This document shows, one piece after another, positions 7,357 through 16,064 of a DNA stretch of 27,243 nucleotides (position 1 is its first letter; each line of letters begins with the position of its first letter). Both the position numbers and the translations under genes were made by a program. Under the pieces are notes generated by a model. That model saw nothing but the letters and a program-made list of their open reading frames with translations. It ran no database searches and was not told the origin of the DNA. This DNA comes from Clostridiales bacterium UBA3678 (GTDB lineage Bacteria > Bacillota > Clostridia > TANB77 > CAG-508). The DNA lies in the NCBI GenBank assembly GCA_002372935.1, contig DFJF01000006.1:1-27243 (forward strand). The letters are read 5' to 3'.

Positions 7357-9363
7357 ATGAAAAAGAGTGTTTTAATATTTTTATTGTTCGTGTTTTTTAT
7401 TTTTTTAAGTGTAAACTGTATTGTTGAAGCAAAAAGTAATGAGAATAATAATTATGAAAATGAAGTTTATGAAATAGAAACATATTTAAATTCAGATATG
7501 GTTTTGGATGTATCTGAAGCATCAATACTTTCTGGAGCGAATATTCAAATTTGGGAAAAATGCAATGGTAGGCAACAAAGGTTTAAATTACAAGCTTCAG
7601 GAGATGGCTATTATTTTATAAAAAATGTAAAGTCAGGAAAATATTTAGATGTAAAAAATGCAGGAACTGATAATAAGACAAATGTACAACAATGGAATGG
7701 TAATAAGACAGATGCTCAAAAGTGGAAGATTGTTGAAAATAATGATGGGACAGCTTGTTTTGTTTCAAAATGCAATGGACTATATTTAAGTGTACATAAT
7801 TCGGGAAAATCAAATGGTACGAATATTGAAGTAGATGAAAAAGGTGAACAAAAAAATCAAAAATTTAATTTAAAAAGGATTGAAACTATTAGAGGAAAGA
7901 AAAGCATAAAAGATGGAGTATATAAAATATGTACTGTTTTGGATAAGAATAAAGTTTTGGACATATCAAAAGGATCAACAGCTTCTGGAGCAAATGTTCA
8001 AATTTGGAATGATTCAAATGTATTGCAACAAAAATTTATTATTACAGCTGATCAGGATGGATATTATAGCATAAAAAGTTTAAAATCTAGAAAAGTTCTT
8101 GATGTATCTGGAGGAGAGACTGAAAAGTATACAAATGTCCAACAATGGGAGAGTAATTCAACAGATGCTCAAAAGTGGATCATAGAAGAAAATGATGGAT
8201 ATTATAGAATAATTTCAAAAGTAGCTGGAATTAATTTAGAAGTGGAAAATGGAAAAATTAATAATGGAACGAATATAAGAATAAATTATGATAATAATTC
8301 AAAAAATCAAAAGTTTAATCTTATAGAAATAGATGAAGAAACAAAAACTATTGATGATGGAATTTATGAAATTACTACTTCATTAGCTTCCAATATGATA
8401 GTTGATGTATCTGGAGGCTCAAATAAAGATGGAGCAAATGTGCAAATTTGGGCAGACGCAAATGAAAATCAACAAAAGTTCAAATTTGAATATGTGAGTT
8501 CAGGAAATTATAAAATAATTTGCAAAAGAAGTGGTAAATCACTTACTGTATCAACTGAAGAAAATGAATATTCTTCAAATGTTTATCAAAGTACATATAC
8601 AGGTACAAATAATCAATTATGGAAAATAAAAAAAGCAGAAGATAAAAAATACTATATAATTTCTAAATATAATGAAAGATATTTAGATGTTTCTGGTGCT
8701 CATACTACAAATGGAACTAATATTACTGTATATAATCCAAATAATACAAATGCACAAAAATTTGTATTAGAGCAAAAAAAATATGGAATAGATGTTTCTC
8801 ATTGGCAAGGAACAATTGATTTTCAAAAAGTTAAAAACACAGATAGAGTAGATTTTATGATAATTAGAGCAGGACATGGGATAACTATAAAAGATAAGAA
8901 ATTTGAATATAATTATAGTGAAGCAAAAAAATATAATATTCCAATAGGAGTATATTTATATGCAACTGCACAAAATGTGGAAGAAGCAGAGGCTGAAGCA
9001 AATTACTGTTTAAAACTTATATCAGGTAAAAATTTTGAATTACCAATTTTTTATGACGTAGAAGCACAAGAAAATTTGGACAAACCAACAATAACGAATA
9101 TATGTAATGCATTTTATAAAAAGATAAAAAATGCAGGATATAATCCAGGGATTTATGCAAGTAAATATTATTTGTTGTACAAGATTGATGTCAATAAACT
9201 ACCAGCGGATTGTAAAATATGGGTTGCATCTTATGGTAAAAATGATGGTACGGTTCCAAAAGATACATATAGGTATAATGAAAATTTTGATATATGGCAA
9301 TTTACATCAACAGGGAAGATTGATGGAATAGATGGAGATGTTGACTTTGATTTAAAATATTAA
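7357..9363 (+). CDS. Secreted GH25 muramidase with three ricin-type lectin domains
   Basis: This 668-residue secreted protein has a signal peptide (residues 1 to about 25: MKK, a Phe/Leu-rich core, then VEA), three ricin B-type beta-trefoil domains (about 37-175, 187-325, 335-473), and a C-terminal GH25 domain (476-668). Each trefoil repeats a 'LDVSGG...GANVQIW...QQKF' pattern, including QW motifs such as NVQQWN and DAQKWKI. The GH25 part has YGIDVSHWQG (Asp479), FYDVEAQE (Asp567, Glu569), IWVASYG, WQFTSTG and a final DGDVDFD, the expected catalytic set of a lysozyme cleaving MurNAc-GlcNAc bonds. The lectins may target it to a glycan such as the cell wall or host mucin. It has a strong promoter and stands alone, divergent from the HAD gene, with no holin or other phage genes nearby. 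Autolysin, competitor lysis and mucin association are all possible. I saw no LPXTG or SLH anchor. Confidence 0.95.
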   Translation: MKKSVLIFLLFVFFIFLSVNCIVEAKSNENNNYENEVYEIETYLNSDMVLDVSEASILSGANIQIWEKCNGRQQRFKLQASGDGYYFIKNVKSGKYLDVKNAGTDNKTNVQQWNGNKTDAQKWKIVENNDGTACFVSKCNGLYLSVHNSGKSNGTNIEVDEKGEQKNQKFNLKRIETIRGKKSIKDGVYKICTVLDKNKVLDISKGSTASGANVQIWNDSNVLQQKFIITADQDGYYSIKSLKSRKVLDVSGGETEKYTNVQQWESNSTDAQKWIIEENDGYYRIISKVAGINLEVENGKINNGTNIRINYDNNSKNQKFNLIEIDEETKTIDDGIYEITTSLASNMIVDVSGGSNKDGANVQIWADANENQQKFKFEYVSSGNYKIICKRSGKSLTVSTEENEYSSNVYQSTYTGTNNQLWKIKKAEDKKYYIISKYNERYLDVSGAHTTNGTNITVYNPNNTNAQKFVLEQKKYGIDVSHWQGTIDFQKVKNTDRVDFMIIRAGHGITIKDKKFEYNYSEAKKYNIPIGVYLYATAQNVEEAEAEANYCLKLISGKNFELPIFYDVEAQENLDKPTITNICNAFYKKIKNAGYNPGIYASKYYLLYKIDVNKLPADCKIWVASYGKNDGTVPKDTYRYNENFDIWQFTSTGKIDGIDGDVDFDLKY

Positions 9364-9432
9364 AAAAAGTAAAAATGATAGTTATCAATGTTTGTCTGTC
9401 ATATTTGTCACATCCTAATTTAAATTTAAGTA

Positions 9433-9461
9433 TTGAAAAATTTTGAAAAATATTTTACAAT
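9433..9461 (+). promoter_or_regulatory. Sigma-A promoter of the fchA-folD cassette
   Basis: The -35 TTGAAA (9433-9438) and -10 TACAAT (9456-9461) are 17 bp apart. AAGGGG precedes the ATG at 9492. Confidence 0.7.
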
Positions 9462-9491
9462 ATAAAAAGATTAAATTTAAGGGGACTAAAA

Positions 9492-10049
9492 ATGGAAGAG
9501 ATATTAGATAAAATTGAAAACAAAGACATAGAATATGCAGGAGGAAGTGTCGTTGGAGTGGTTCTTTCAACAATAAATGCACTTATAATATATATATCAA
9601 GTTTAACAATTAATAAAAAAAATTATGAAAATGTGCAAGATGATATTAAGAAAATTATAGTAGAAGCGAAAAATTTAAAAAGAGAATCAAAAAAAGCCAT
9701 AGATGAAGATAGTGCAATACTAAAAAAATTATTATCTTCATATAAAAAAAGAAAAACAAATTATGAAGAATATGCGCAAATTTGCATGGAAAATGTTGAA
9801 TTTTGCTTAAAAGTTTTAAGAATAGCTTATAATACTTTAGAATTGTCTAATAAAATAAGTAAAATTGGAAATAAAATGTTATCAAGTGATTTTGAAATTT
9901 GTAAATATTATTCTTATGCATCTGTAAAATCTGCTATCACAAATGTTGAAGTTAATTTAAAATCTTTGGAAGACTCAAAATACAAAGAGAATGTTAAAAA
10001 AAATTGTGATACAATACTAGAAAAATCAAAAAAAATAATTAATAATTAG
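9492..10049 (+). CDS. fchA: FchA-like methenyl-THF cyclohydrolase (cyclodeaminase family)
   Basis: This is a 185-residue all-helical protein of the formiminotransferase-cyclodeaminase / FchA family. Members either deaminate formimino-THF or hydrolyse 5,10-methenyl-THF to 10-formyl-THF. The signature is the N-terminal glycine-rich AGGSVVGVV at about residues 16-24 (usual form GGGSVAA), followed by LSTINALIIYISSLTI, the mid-region EDSAILKKL and a C-terminal SVKSAITNVEVNLKSL helix. The length is slightly below the usual 200-210 aa. It is directly followed, after 22 bases, by folD. Because that FolD lacks the expected cyclohydrolase Lys, I favour a cyclohydrolase role for this protein over histidine-degradation cyclodeaminase; no other histidine-degradation gene is nearby. 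Family call fairly secure, exact reaction inferred from context. Confidence 0.8.
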   Translation: MEEILDKIENKDIEYAGGSVVGVVLSTINALIIYISSLTINKKNYENVQDDIKKIIVEAKNLKRESKKAIDEDSAILKKLLSSYKKRKTNYEEYAQICMENVEFCLKVLRIAYNTLELSNKISKIGNKMLSSDFEICKYYSYASVKSAITNVEVNLKSLEDSKYKENVKKNCDTILEKSKKIINN

Positions 10050-10071
10050 AATAACAGATTGGAGTGATAAA

Positions 10072-10920
10072 ATGAAAATTTTAGATGGGAAATGTGTTGC
10101 TGAAAATATAAGTAAATCATTTGTAGAGAGAATAAAAAAATGTAATGAAAAACCCCAAATTGCTGTCTTGAGTCTAAACCCAGATGATGCAAGTAGAATA
10201 TATATAAAAAGAATAGAAAAAAATTGTAAAGAATATGAAATTGGACTAAAACTATTAGAGGGCAATTCAGAAGAGGAATTTATAGATAATTTTTATAAAG
10301 TAAGAGATGATGAAGAAATAACAGGAGTTATGTTTCAACAGCCATTGCCACAAAAACTTAATAATTTAATAGAATTATTACCAGCAAATAAAGATGTAGA
10401 AGGTATTGGAACGAAAAATATGGGAAAAATATTGTTAGGAAAAGAAGATAGTATTATTCCATGTACTAGTAGAGCAGTAATTGAATTAATAAATTACTAT
10501 AATATAGATTTAACAGGTAAAAAAGTAGTTTTAGTTGGAAGAAGTAATATTGTTGGAAAACCTTTAATTCCTCAACTATTAAAAAATGATGCAACACTTA
10601 CAATATGTCATTCAAAAACAAAAAATATTTTTGAGGAAACAAAAAATGCAGATATAGTTATAATGGCAATTGGAAAGGCAAATTTTTTAAAAAAGGATGC
10701 AATAAAAGATGGAGCAATTTTGATTGATGTTGGCATAAATTATAAAGATGGTAGAATAGTTGGAGACATAGATTTTGAAGATATTAAAGAAAAAGCAGCA
10801 ATGTGTACTCCAGTACCTGGAGGAATTGGAAAAATAACAAATGCTATCCTTATAGATAACATAATAAAATCTAAGGAGATAGTAAATTATGGTATTGGTT
10901 CTTTTAGGAACTCAAAATAA
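10072..10920 (+). CDS. folD: FolD, methylene-THF dehydrogenase; cyclohydrolase probably lost
   Basis: FolD normally oxidises 5,10-methylene-THF to methenyl-THF with NAD(P)+ and then hydrolyses it to 10-formyl-THF. Family blocks seen in the 282-residue product: ASRIYIKRIEKNC (40-52), GVMFQQPLPQ (85-94, active-site Gln89), KDVEGIGT (107-114), IPCTSRAV (129-136), VGRSNIVGKPL (155-165, cofactor loop) and PVPGGIGKIT. Two active-site positions differ from consensus. The catalytic Lys four residues after the conserved Tyr (YVxxK; human Lys56) is Ile48, and the second Asp of KDVDG (human Asp125, as I recall) is Glu110. Substitution of that Lys is known to abolish cyclohydrolase while leaving dehydrogenase activity, so this enzyme may be dehydrogenase only, served by the FchA-like protein upstream. 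GGAGTG precedes the ATG. Its 3' end overlaps the next gene by 32 bases. Confidence 0.93.
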   Translation: MKILDGKCVAENISKSFVERIKKCNEKPQIAVLSLNPDDASRIYIKRIEKNCKEYEIGLKLLEGNSEEEFIDNFYKVRDDEEITGVMFQQPLPQKLNNLIELLPANKDVEGIGTKNMGKILLGKEDSIIPCTSRAVIELINYYNIDLTGKKVVLVGRSNIVGKPLIPQLLKNDATLTICHSKTKNIFEETKNADIVIMAIGKANFLKKDAIKDGAILIDVGINYKDGRIVGDIDFEDIKEKAAMCTPVPGGIGKITNAILIDNIIKSKEIVNYGIGSFRNSK

Positions 10921-11371
10921 TGATTTTCATAGATTATTACAAGAGGTTGAAAGAAATATTCAAATTGGAAACATTAAAGAAAATGTTATAGTTCAAGCTG
11001 GTTTTACGAGATATAGCTCAAATAAAATGCAAATTTTTGATTTAACATCAAAAGAAAAATTAAACAGTTTGGTTAAAGAAGCTAGTTTAATTATAACTCA
11101 TGCAGGGGTTGGTTCAATAGAGATGGCACTTGAAAATGATAAAAAAGTAATAGCAGTGCCTAGATTAAAAAAATATGGAGAACATGTAAATGATCATCAA
11201 TTAGATATAGAAAGAGAATTTGATAAAAAAGGATTATTAATTGGGATTGATAATGTAAATGAATTAGAAAGTGCTATTAAAAAATCTAAAAATTTTATTC
11301 AAAATAAATATGTAAAAAAAGATAATGAAAAAGTTGTAAACATAATAAAAACTTTTATTGATAAAATGTGA
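10889..11371 (+). CDS. Alg13/PssE-like glycosyltransferase (GT28 C-terminal domain)
   Basis: This 160-residue protein resembles the MurG/GT28 C-terminal domain in stand-alone form, as in PssE, Cps14G or eukaryotic Alg13. It begins MVLVLLGTQNNDFHRLLQEVE (family pattern: V-GT--F--LI), has the nucleotide-sugar binding SLIITHAGVGSIEMAL near residues 66-81, and KKVIAVPRLKKYGEHVNDHQ, the usual 'H-NDHQ' element. Such proteins need a membrane partner with the acceptor-binding domain (PssD/Alg14), and none is adjacent. The ATG at 10889 lies inside folD in another frame, overlapping 32 bases, with AAGGAG (10873-10878) ten bases upstream. Translation is probably coupled to folD. The queA promoter overlaps its 3' end. 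The enzyme family is fairly clear; acceptor and partner are unknown. Confidence 0.85.
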   Translation: MVLVLLGTQNNDFHRLLQEVERNIQIGNIKENVIVQAGFTRYSSNKMQIFDLTSKEKLNSLVKEASLIITHAGVGSIEMALENDKKVIAVPRLKKYGEHVNDHQLDIEREFDKKGLLIGIDNVNELESAIKKSKNFIQNKYVKKDNEKVVNIIKTFIDKM

Positions 11372-11386
11372 CTTCTATGTTATAAT
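11358..11386 (+). promoter_or_regulatory. Extended -10 promoter of the queA operon
   Basis: The -35 TTGATA (11358-11363), 17-bp spacer and TATAAT (11381-11386), with TG one base upstream of the -10, form a strong promoter. It overlaps the end of the preceding gene and starts RNA near 11393. Confidence 0.8.
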
Positions 11387-11449
11387 ACTAAAATGGATTA
11401 TGTGAATAAGAGTAACAAAATTAAATTTAATAGGTAAGGAGCAAAAAAA

Positions 11450-12475
11450 TTGAAATTAGAAGAATTTGATTATTATTTACCAGAAGAACTAATAGCACAA
11501 GTACCAATAGAAAAAAGAGATGAATCTAGATTAATGGTTCTACATAGAAATAATAAAACTATAGAGCATAAAACATTTAAAGATATAATAGATTACTTAA
11601 ATCCAGGAGATTGTTTAGTTAGAAATAATACAAAAGTTATACCTGCTAGGTTATATGGAAAAAAGGATACAGGAGCAAATGTAGAGTTTGTATTATTAAA
11701 TAGAATAAATGGAGATATTTGGGAGGCAATGGTAAGACCAGGAAATAAACTAAAACCTGGTGTGAATGTAGAATTTGGAGATGGAATTTTAAAAGCTACA
11801 ATATTGGATATTTTACCTGGAGGAACAAGAAGAGTACAATTTCAATATGAAGGGATTTTTAATGAAATTTTAGATAAAATAGGATTAATGCCACTTCCAC
11901 CATATATACATGAAAGTTTAAAAGATAATAATAGATATCAGACTGTATATGCTAAATATGATGGTTCTGCGGCAGCTCCAACAGCTGGTTTACATTTTAC
12001 ACCAGAACTTCTAAAAAAAATAGAAGAAAAAGGTGTGAAAATTGCAAATGTTACATTACATGTTGGAATAGGAACATTTAGGCCAGTTAAAGAAGAAAAT
12101 ATTGAAGAACATCAAATGCATACAGAGCATTATTATATAAAAGAAGAAGATGCAAAAAAAATAAATGAAACAAAACAAAATGGAGGAAGAGTTATAGCTG
12201 TAGGCACGACTTCTTGTAGAACACTTGAAACAATTGCAGATGAAAAAACAGGAATGGTAAAACCTTGTGAAGGAGATACAGGAATATATATTTATCCAGG
12301 ATATGAATTTAAATGTATAGATGGGTTAATAACAAATTTTCACTTGCCAAAATCAACACTAGTAATGTTAGTTTCTGCATTTGCAGGAAGAGAATTTATT
12401 TTAAATTCATATAATGAAGCAGTTAAAGAAAAATATAGATTTTTTAGTTTTGGGGATGCAATGTATATAGAATAA
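11450..12475 (+). CDS. queA: tRNA S-adenosylmethionine ribosyltransferase-isomerase
   Basis: QueA transfers and isomerises the ribose of S-adenosylmethionine onto 7-aminomethyl-7-deazaguanine at tRNA position 34, giving epoxyqueuosine. The 341-residue product has the family length and motifs: FDYYLPEELIAQVP at the N-terminus, NNTKVIPARLYG, AMVRPGNKLKPG, the MPLPPYI and QTVYAKYDGSAAAPTAGLHFT block, THVGIGTF-like LHVGIGTFRPV, and the C-terminal LITNFHLPKSTLVMLVSAF. The start is TTG at 11450 with AAGGAG eight bases upstream. It is the first gene of a probable operon with rarA (12 bases downstream). No other queuosine genes are in the window. Confidence 0.97.
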   Translation: MKLEEFDYYLPEELIAQVPIEKRDESRLMVLHRNNKTIEHKTFKDIIDYLNPGDCLVRNNTKVIPARLYGKKDTGANVEFVLLNRINGDIWEAMVRPGNKLKPGVNVEFGDGILKATILDILPGGTRRVQFQYEGIFNEILDKIGLMPLPPYIHESLKDNNRYQTVYAKYDGSAAAPTAGLHFTPELLKKIEEKGVKIANVTLHVGIGTFRPVKEENIEEHQMHTEHYYIKEEDAKKINETKQNGGRVIAVGTTSCRTLETIADEKTGMVKPCEGDTGIYIYPGYEFKCIDGLITNFHLPKSTLVMLVSAFAGREFILNSYNEAVKEKYRFFSFGDAMYIE

Positions 12476-12487
12476 GAAAGGAAAGTT

Positions 12488-13732
12488 ATGGATAGTAATG
12501 AACCATTAGCATATAGAGTTAGACCAAAGACATTAGATGAATATGTTGGGCAAGAACATGTTTTAGGGAAAGACAAAATATTATATAGAACAATAAAAGC
12601 AGATAGATTATCAAGTTTAATTTTATTTGGACCTCCTGGATGTGGAAAAACTTCACTTGCTCAAGTTATTTCAGAAACTACTAAATACAAATTTTATAAA
12701 ATAAATGCTGTAACCGCTGGTGTAGCAGATATAAAGTCAGTTATTGAAGAAACAAAAAATTTTATGTTAAATCCAGCTGGTAAATCAATTTTATTTATAG
12801 ATGAAATACATAGATTTAATAAATTACAACAAGATGCACTTTTACCTTATGTAGAAAATGGCACAATTATTTTGATAGGTGCAACTACAGAAAATCCATA
12901 TTTTGAAGTGAATAAAGCTTTAATATCTCGATCTATGGTCGTAAAATTAGAATCATTAACAGAAAAAAATATTTTTAAAATTTTGAAAATGGCTTTAACA
13001 AAAAAAGAAGGATTAGGGGAATACAACATAAAAATTGAAGATGAATCTTTAAAAAAATTAAGCAATATTTCTGGAGGAGATGTTAGAACAGCACTAAATG
13101 CATTAGAAATAGCCACACTAACTACACCTATGAATGAAAATGGAGAGATTGTTATAACAAATGAAATTCTAAAAAATTGTGTACAAGAAAAAAAAGCAGT
13201 TTTTGATAAAAATGGTGATTCACATTATGATAATATAAGTGCATTTATAAAATCAATGAGAGGGTCTGATCCTGATGCAACATTATTTTATTTAGCAAGA
13301 GCTTTAGATGGTGGAGAAGATCCAATGTTTTTAGCAAGAAGAATTGTAATTTGTAGTTCAGAAGATGTGGGATTGGCAGATCCTCAAGCATTGGTAATCG
13401 CAACATCAGCAATGCAAGCAGTAAATATGGTTGGTATGCCAGAAGCGAGAATTATATTAGCTGAAGCTGCAACTTATGTAGCACTTTCAAAAAAGTCTAA
13501 TGCTACATATTTAGGGATAGATAAAGCTTTAAATGATGTATCTACAAAAGATACAGGAACAATACCAATGCACATAAGAAATGCACCTGTAGAAGCTATG
13601 AAGAATTTTGGGTATCACGAAGGATACCTATATCCACATGATTTCCCTGGTCATTATGTAGAACAGCAATATTTACCAGATAAAATGTTAGGGACAAAAT
13701 ATTATGTGAAAGATGAAAATATTTCAATTTAA
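12488..13732 (+). CDS. rarA: Replication-associated recombination protein A (AAA+ ATPase)
   Basis: RarA (MgsA) is an AAA+ ATPase related to clamp loaders and RuvB that acts at stalled replication forks. The 414-residue protein shows PLAYRVRPKTLDEYVGQEH at the N-terminus, Walker A GPPGCGKTS (48-56), Walker B ILFIDEIHRF (101-110) with Asp105 and Glu106, sensor 1 GATTENP (131-137) and a downstream SR arginine-finger candidate. Later blocks are SGGDVRTALNALE, SDPDATLFYLARALDGGEDP and the C-terminal tetramerisation region with ATSAMQAVNMVGMPEARI, all typical. The ATG has GAAAGGAAA upstream. It is cotranscribed with queA. There is no sign of damage. Confidence 0.96.
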   Translation: MDSNEPLAYRVRPKTLDEYVGQEHVLGKDKILYRTIKADRLSSLILFGPPGCGKTSLAQVISETTKYKFYKINAVTAGVADIKSVIEETKNFMLNPAGKSILFIDEIHRFNKLQQDALLPYVENGTIILIGATTENPYFEVNKALISRSMVVKLESLTEKNIFKILKMALTKKEGLGEYNIKIEDESLKKLSNISGGDVRTALNALEIATLTTPMNENGEIVITNEILKNCVQEKKAVFDKNGDSHYDNISAFIKSMRGSDPDATLFYLARALDGGEDPMFLARRIVICSSEDVGLADPQALVIATSAMQAVNMVGMPEARIILAEAATYVALSKKSNATYLGIDKALNDVSTKDTGTIPMHIRNAPVEAMKNFGYHEGYLYPHDFPGHYVEQQYLPDKMLGTKYYVKDENISI

Positions 13733-13782
13733 AATAATATTAGAAAAAAAATATAATAAACTATAGGAAAAGGAGGAAAAAA

Positions 13783-14667
13783 ATGAAGTATATAGATCAA
13801 GCTTCTCAATTTATTCAAGATAATTTAGGATTTAAAAAAGACTATATTGAATTAATAATGCTAACAATATTGGTACTTATAGTATTTTGGGTACTAAAGT
13901 GGGTATTAAAAATCATTTTATCACATTTACCTACAAGTGATAAAAATAAATTTTTCCTTAATAGAAAAATGAAATTAGCATTAACAATAATTTCATGGGT
14001 AATAGTGGTATTAATTTGGGGACATGAATTTCAAGATTTTATTACATTAATAAGTTTTGTATCTGCAGGTGCAACTATTGCTTTAAAGGAAATTATTTTA
14101 AACTTTTTTGCAGGTATATATATAAAAGCAAAAAGAATAATTGAAATTGAAGATAGAATAGAAATTCAAAATAAAAAAGGAGATGTTATTGCACTACATG
14201 CATTAGGATTTGAAATGCTTGAAATTGCAGATGGTAATGAACATCAACAAAGTACAGGAAAAATAATTCATGTGCCAAATTCATTTATATTTACAGAAAC
14301 GACAAAGAATTTTAATAAAGCATTTAAATACATATGGGATGAAATACAAATAAATGTTGATTTAAATTCAGATATAGAACAAACTAAAGAAATATTGTAT
14401 GATATATTACAAAAAAATGAAATTTTAAAAGAAATACCTAAGAAAATGGAAAATGAAGTTGATGATGTAACTATAGAATATCGTATTTATTATAATTATT
14501 TGGAACCTATAATTTATACTAGAATTGAGGATTCACATGTAGAATTAAGTTTGAGATATTTAGTCCATCCTAAAAAAATTAGGACAGTACAAGATCAAAT
14601 ATATTTAAGCGTTTTAGATGAGTATAAAAATGGAAATATTCAGTTATATAAAGGAAGTATTAAATAG
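13783..14667 (+). CDS. MscS-family mechanosensitive channel
   Basis: This is a small-conductance mechanosensitive channel that would release solutes on hypo-osmotic shock. The 294-residue protein has three predicted membrane helices (about 20-46, 64-80 and 85-115). The third, with SFVSAGATIALKEIILNFFAG, matches the pore-lining helix of the family. The beta domain follows (RIEIQNKKGDV, then HVPNSFIF at 163-170, the family's VPNS motif), then an alpha/beta cytosolic domain. The pore helix is less Gly/Ala-regular than in E. coli MscS. The insert ADGNEHQQSTG at 149-159 in the beta domain differs from the short turn common elsewhere. GGAGG precedes the ATG. It lies between rarA and rimO. Confidence 0.9.
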   Translation: MKYIDQASQFIQDNLGFKKDYIELIMLTILVLIVFWVLKWVLKIILSHLPTSDKNKFFLNRKMKLALTIISWVIVVLIWGHEFQDFITLISFVSAGATIALKEIILNFFAGIYIKAKRIIEIEDRIEIQNKKGDVIALHALGFEMLEIADGNEHQQSTGKIIHVPNSFIFTETTKNFNKAFKYIWDEIQINVDLNSDIEQTKEILYDILQKNEILKEIPKKMENEVDDVTIEYRIYYNYLEPIIYTRIEDSHVELSLRYLVHPKKIRTVQDQIYLSVLDEYKNGNIQLYKGSIK

Positions 14668-14691
14668 AGCTTGAAAGGAATGAATTTTTAG

Positions 14692-16044
14692 ATGAAGGTA
14701 GGATTCGTATCATTAGGATGTAGCAAGAATTTGATAGATACTGAGGTTGCAATTGGAAAATTTAAAGAACATAAATTTGAGATAATAAATGATCCAAAAG
14801 AAGCGGAAATAATCGTTGTGAATACATGTGGATTTATAGAATCAGCTAAACAGGAAGCAATTGACACAATTTTAGAAATGGCAAATTATAAAAATAATGG
14901 AAAATGCAAATATTTAATAGCAATGGGATGTTTAGTACAAAGATATTATGATGATCTACAAAAATTATTGCCAGAAGTGGATTTATTTATAAAAATAGAT
15001 GAATACAAAAACATGTGGGAACAGATTTCAGAAATGATTGATAAAAAAACAATACATCAAAATGAAAAGAAAGAGGCAAAAAACAAAGAAAATATATCTC
15101 AAATTCCGATGTTTAAAGAAAAAGAATATTTACAAAGAACTATATCAACTGGAAAAAATTATGCTTATCTTAAAATAGGAGAAGGATGTAGCAATATGTG
15201 TACATATTGTGCAATTCCATATATAAGAGGATTATTTGTAAGCAGACCTATAGAAGATATTTTAGAAGAAGCAAATAATTTAGCAAAACAAGGAATAAAA
15301 GAATTAATTATAATAGCTCAAGATACCACAAAATATGGAATTGATATTTATAAAGAACCAAAACTTGCAGAATTATTAAAAGAGCTATGTAAAATAGATG
15401 GAATACATTGGATTAGATTTTTGTATGCATATCCAGAAGGAATTAGTGATGAACTTATCCAAGTGGTAAAAAATGAAGAGAAAATTGCTAAATATTTTGA
15501 TATTCCAATTCAGCATATTTCTGATGAATTATTAAAAAAGATGAACAGAAAAACTTCAAAAAAAGATATAGAAAAATTAATTTCAAAAATAAGAAAAGAA
15601 ATACCAAATGTAACACTAAGAACAAGTTTGATTGTTGGATTTCCAGGAGAGACAGAAGAGCAATTTGAAGAACTATATAAATTTGTCCAAAAAACAGAAT
15701 TCGACAAATTGGGTGTATTTGAATATTCAAAAGAAGAAGGTACACCAGCAGCTAAAATGCCAAATCAAGTTCATCATATGACTAAAAAATCAAGATATAA
15801 TAAAATAATGAAACTCCAACAAGAAATTTCAAGGAAAAAAATGCAAGCTAAAGTGGGAACAAGCCAAGAAGTTTTAATTGAAAATAAATCATTTGATAAT
15901 AAATTTTTTATAGGCAGAACAAAACTAGATGTTCCTGATATTGATGGAGTTGTATATTTAAGAAATAATAAAACTTTTAAAATAAATACTTTTACAATGT
16001 GCAATATTATAGATTTTAAGGACTATGACTTAATTGGAGAATAA
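14692..16044 (+). CDS. rimO: Ribosomal protein uS12 methylthiotransferase
   Basis: RimO is a radical SAM enzyme that methylthiolates the conserved Asp of ribosomal protein S12. The 450-residue product begins with the RimO-type VGFVSLGCSKNLIDTE. The N-terminal cluster ligands are Cys10, Cys46 (NTCGF) and Cys80 (GCL). The radical SAM cluster is CSNMCTYCAIP (Cys166, Cys170, Cys173). GEGCSNMC and the following IRGLFVSRPIEDIL distinguish it from MiaB-type paralogues, which carry a different segment. A C-terminal TRAM domain (about 385-450) is present. Residues about 120-145 form a Lys/Glu-rich linker. AAAGGA lies upstream of the ATG. Spacing to scpB is 20 bases, so they are probably cotranscribed. 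Confidence 0.96.
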   Translation: MKVGFVSLGCSKNLIDTEVAIGKFKEHKFEIINDPKEAEIIVVNTCGFIESAKQEAIDTILEMANYKNNGKCKYLIAMGCLVQRYYDDLQKLLPEVDLFIKIDEYKNMWEQISEMIDKKTIHQNEKKEAKNKENISQIPMFKEKEYLQRTISTGKNYAYLKIGEGCSNMCTYCAIPYIRGLFVSRPIEDILEEANNLAKQGIKELIIIAQDTTKYGIDIYKEPKLAELLKELCKIDGIHWIRFLYAYPEGISDELIQVVKNEEKIAKYFDIPIQHISDELLKKMNRKTSKKDIEKLISKIRKEIPNVTLRTSLIVGFPGETEEQFEELYKFVQKTEFDKLGVFEYSKEEGTPAAKMPNQVHHMTKKSRYNKIMKLQQEISRKKMQAKVGTSQEVLIENKSFDNKFFIGRTKLDVPDIDGVVYLRNNKTFKINTFTMCNIIDFKDYDLIGE

Positions 16045-16064
16045 AAAATGGAAAGGATTACAAA

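Noticed and set aside
9364..9432. Terminator after the GH25 gene
   Set aside because: Only a four-base GATA/TATC pairing is visible, and it has no proper loop or T run.
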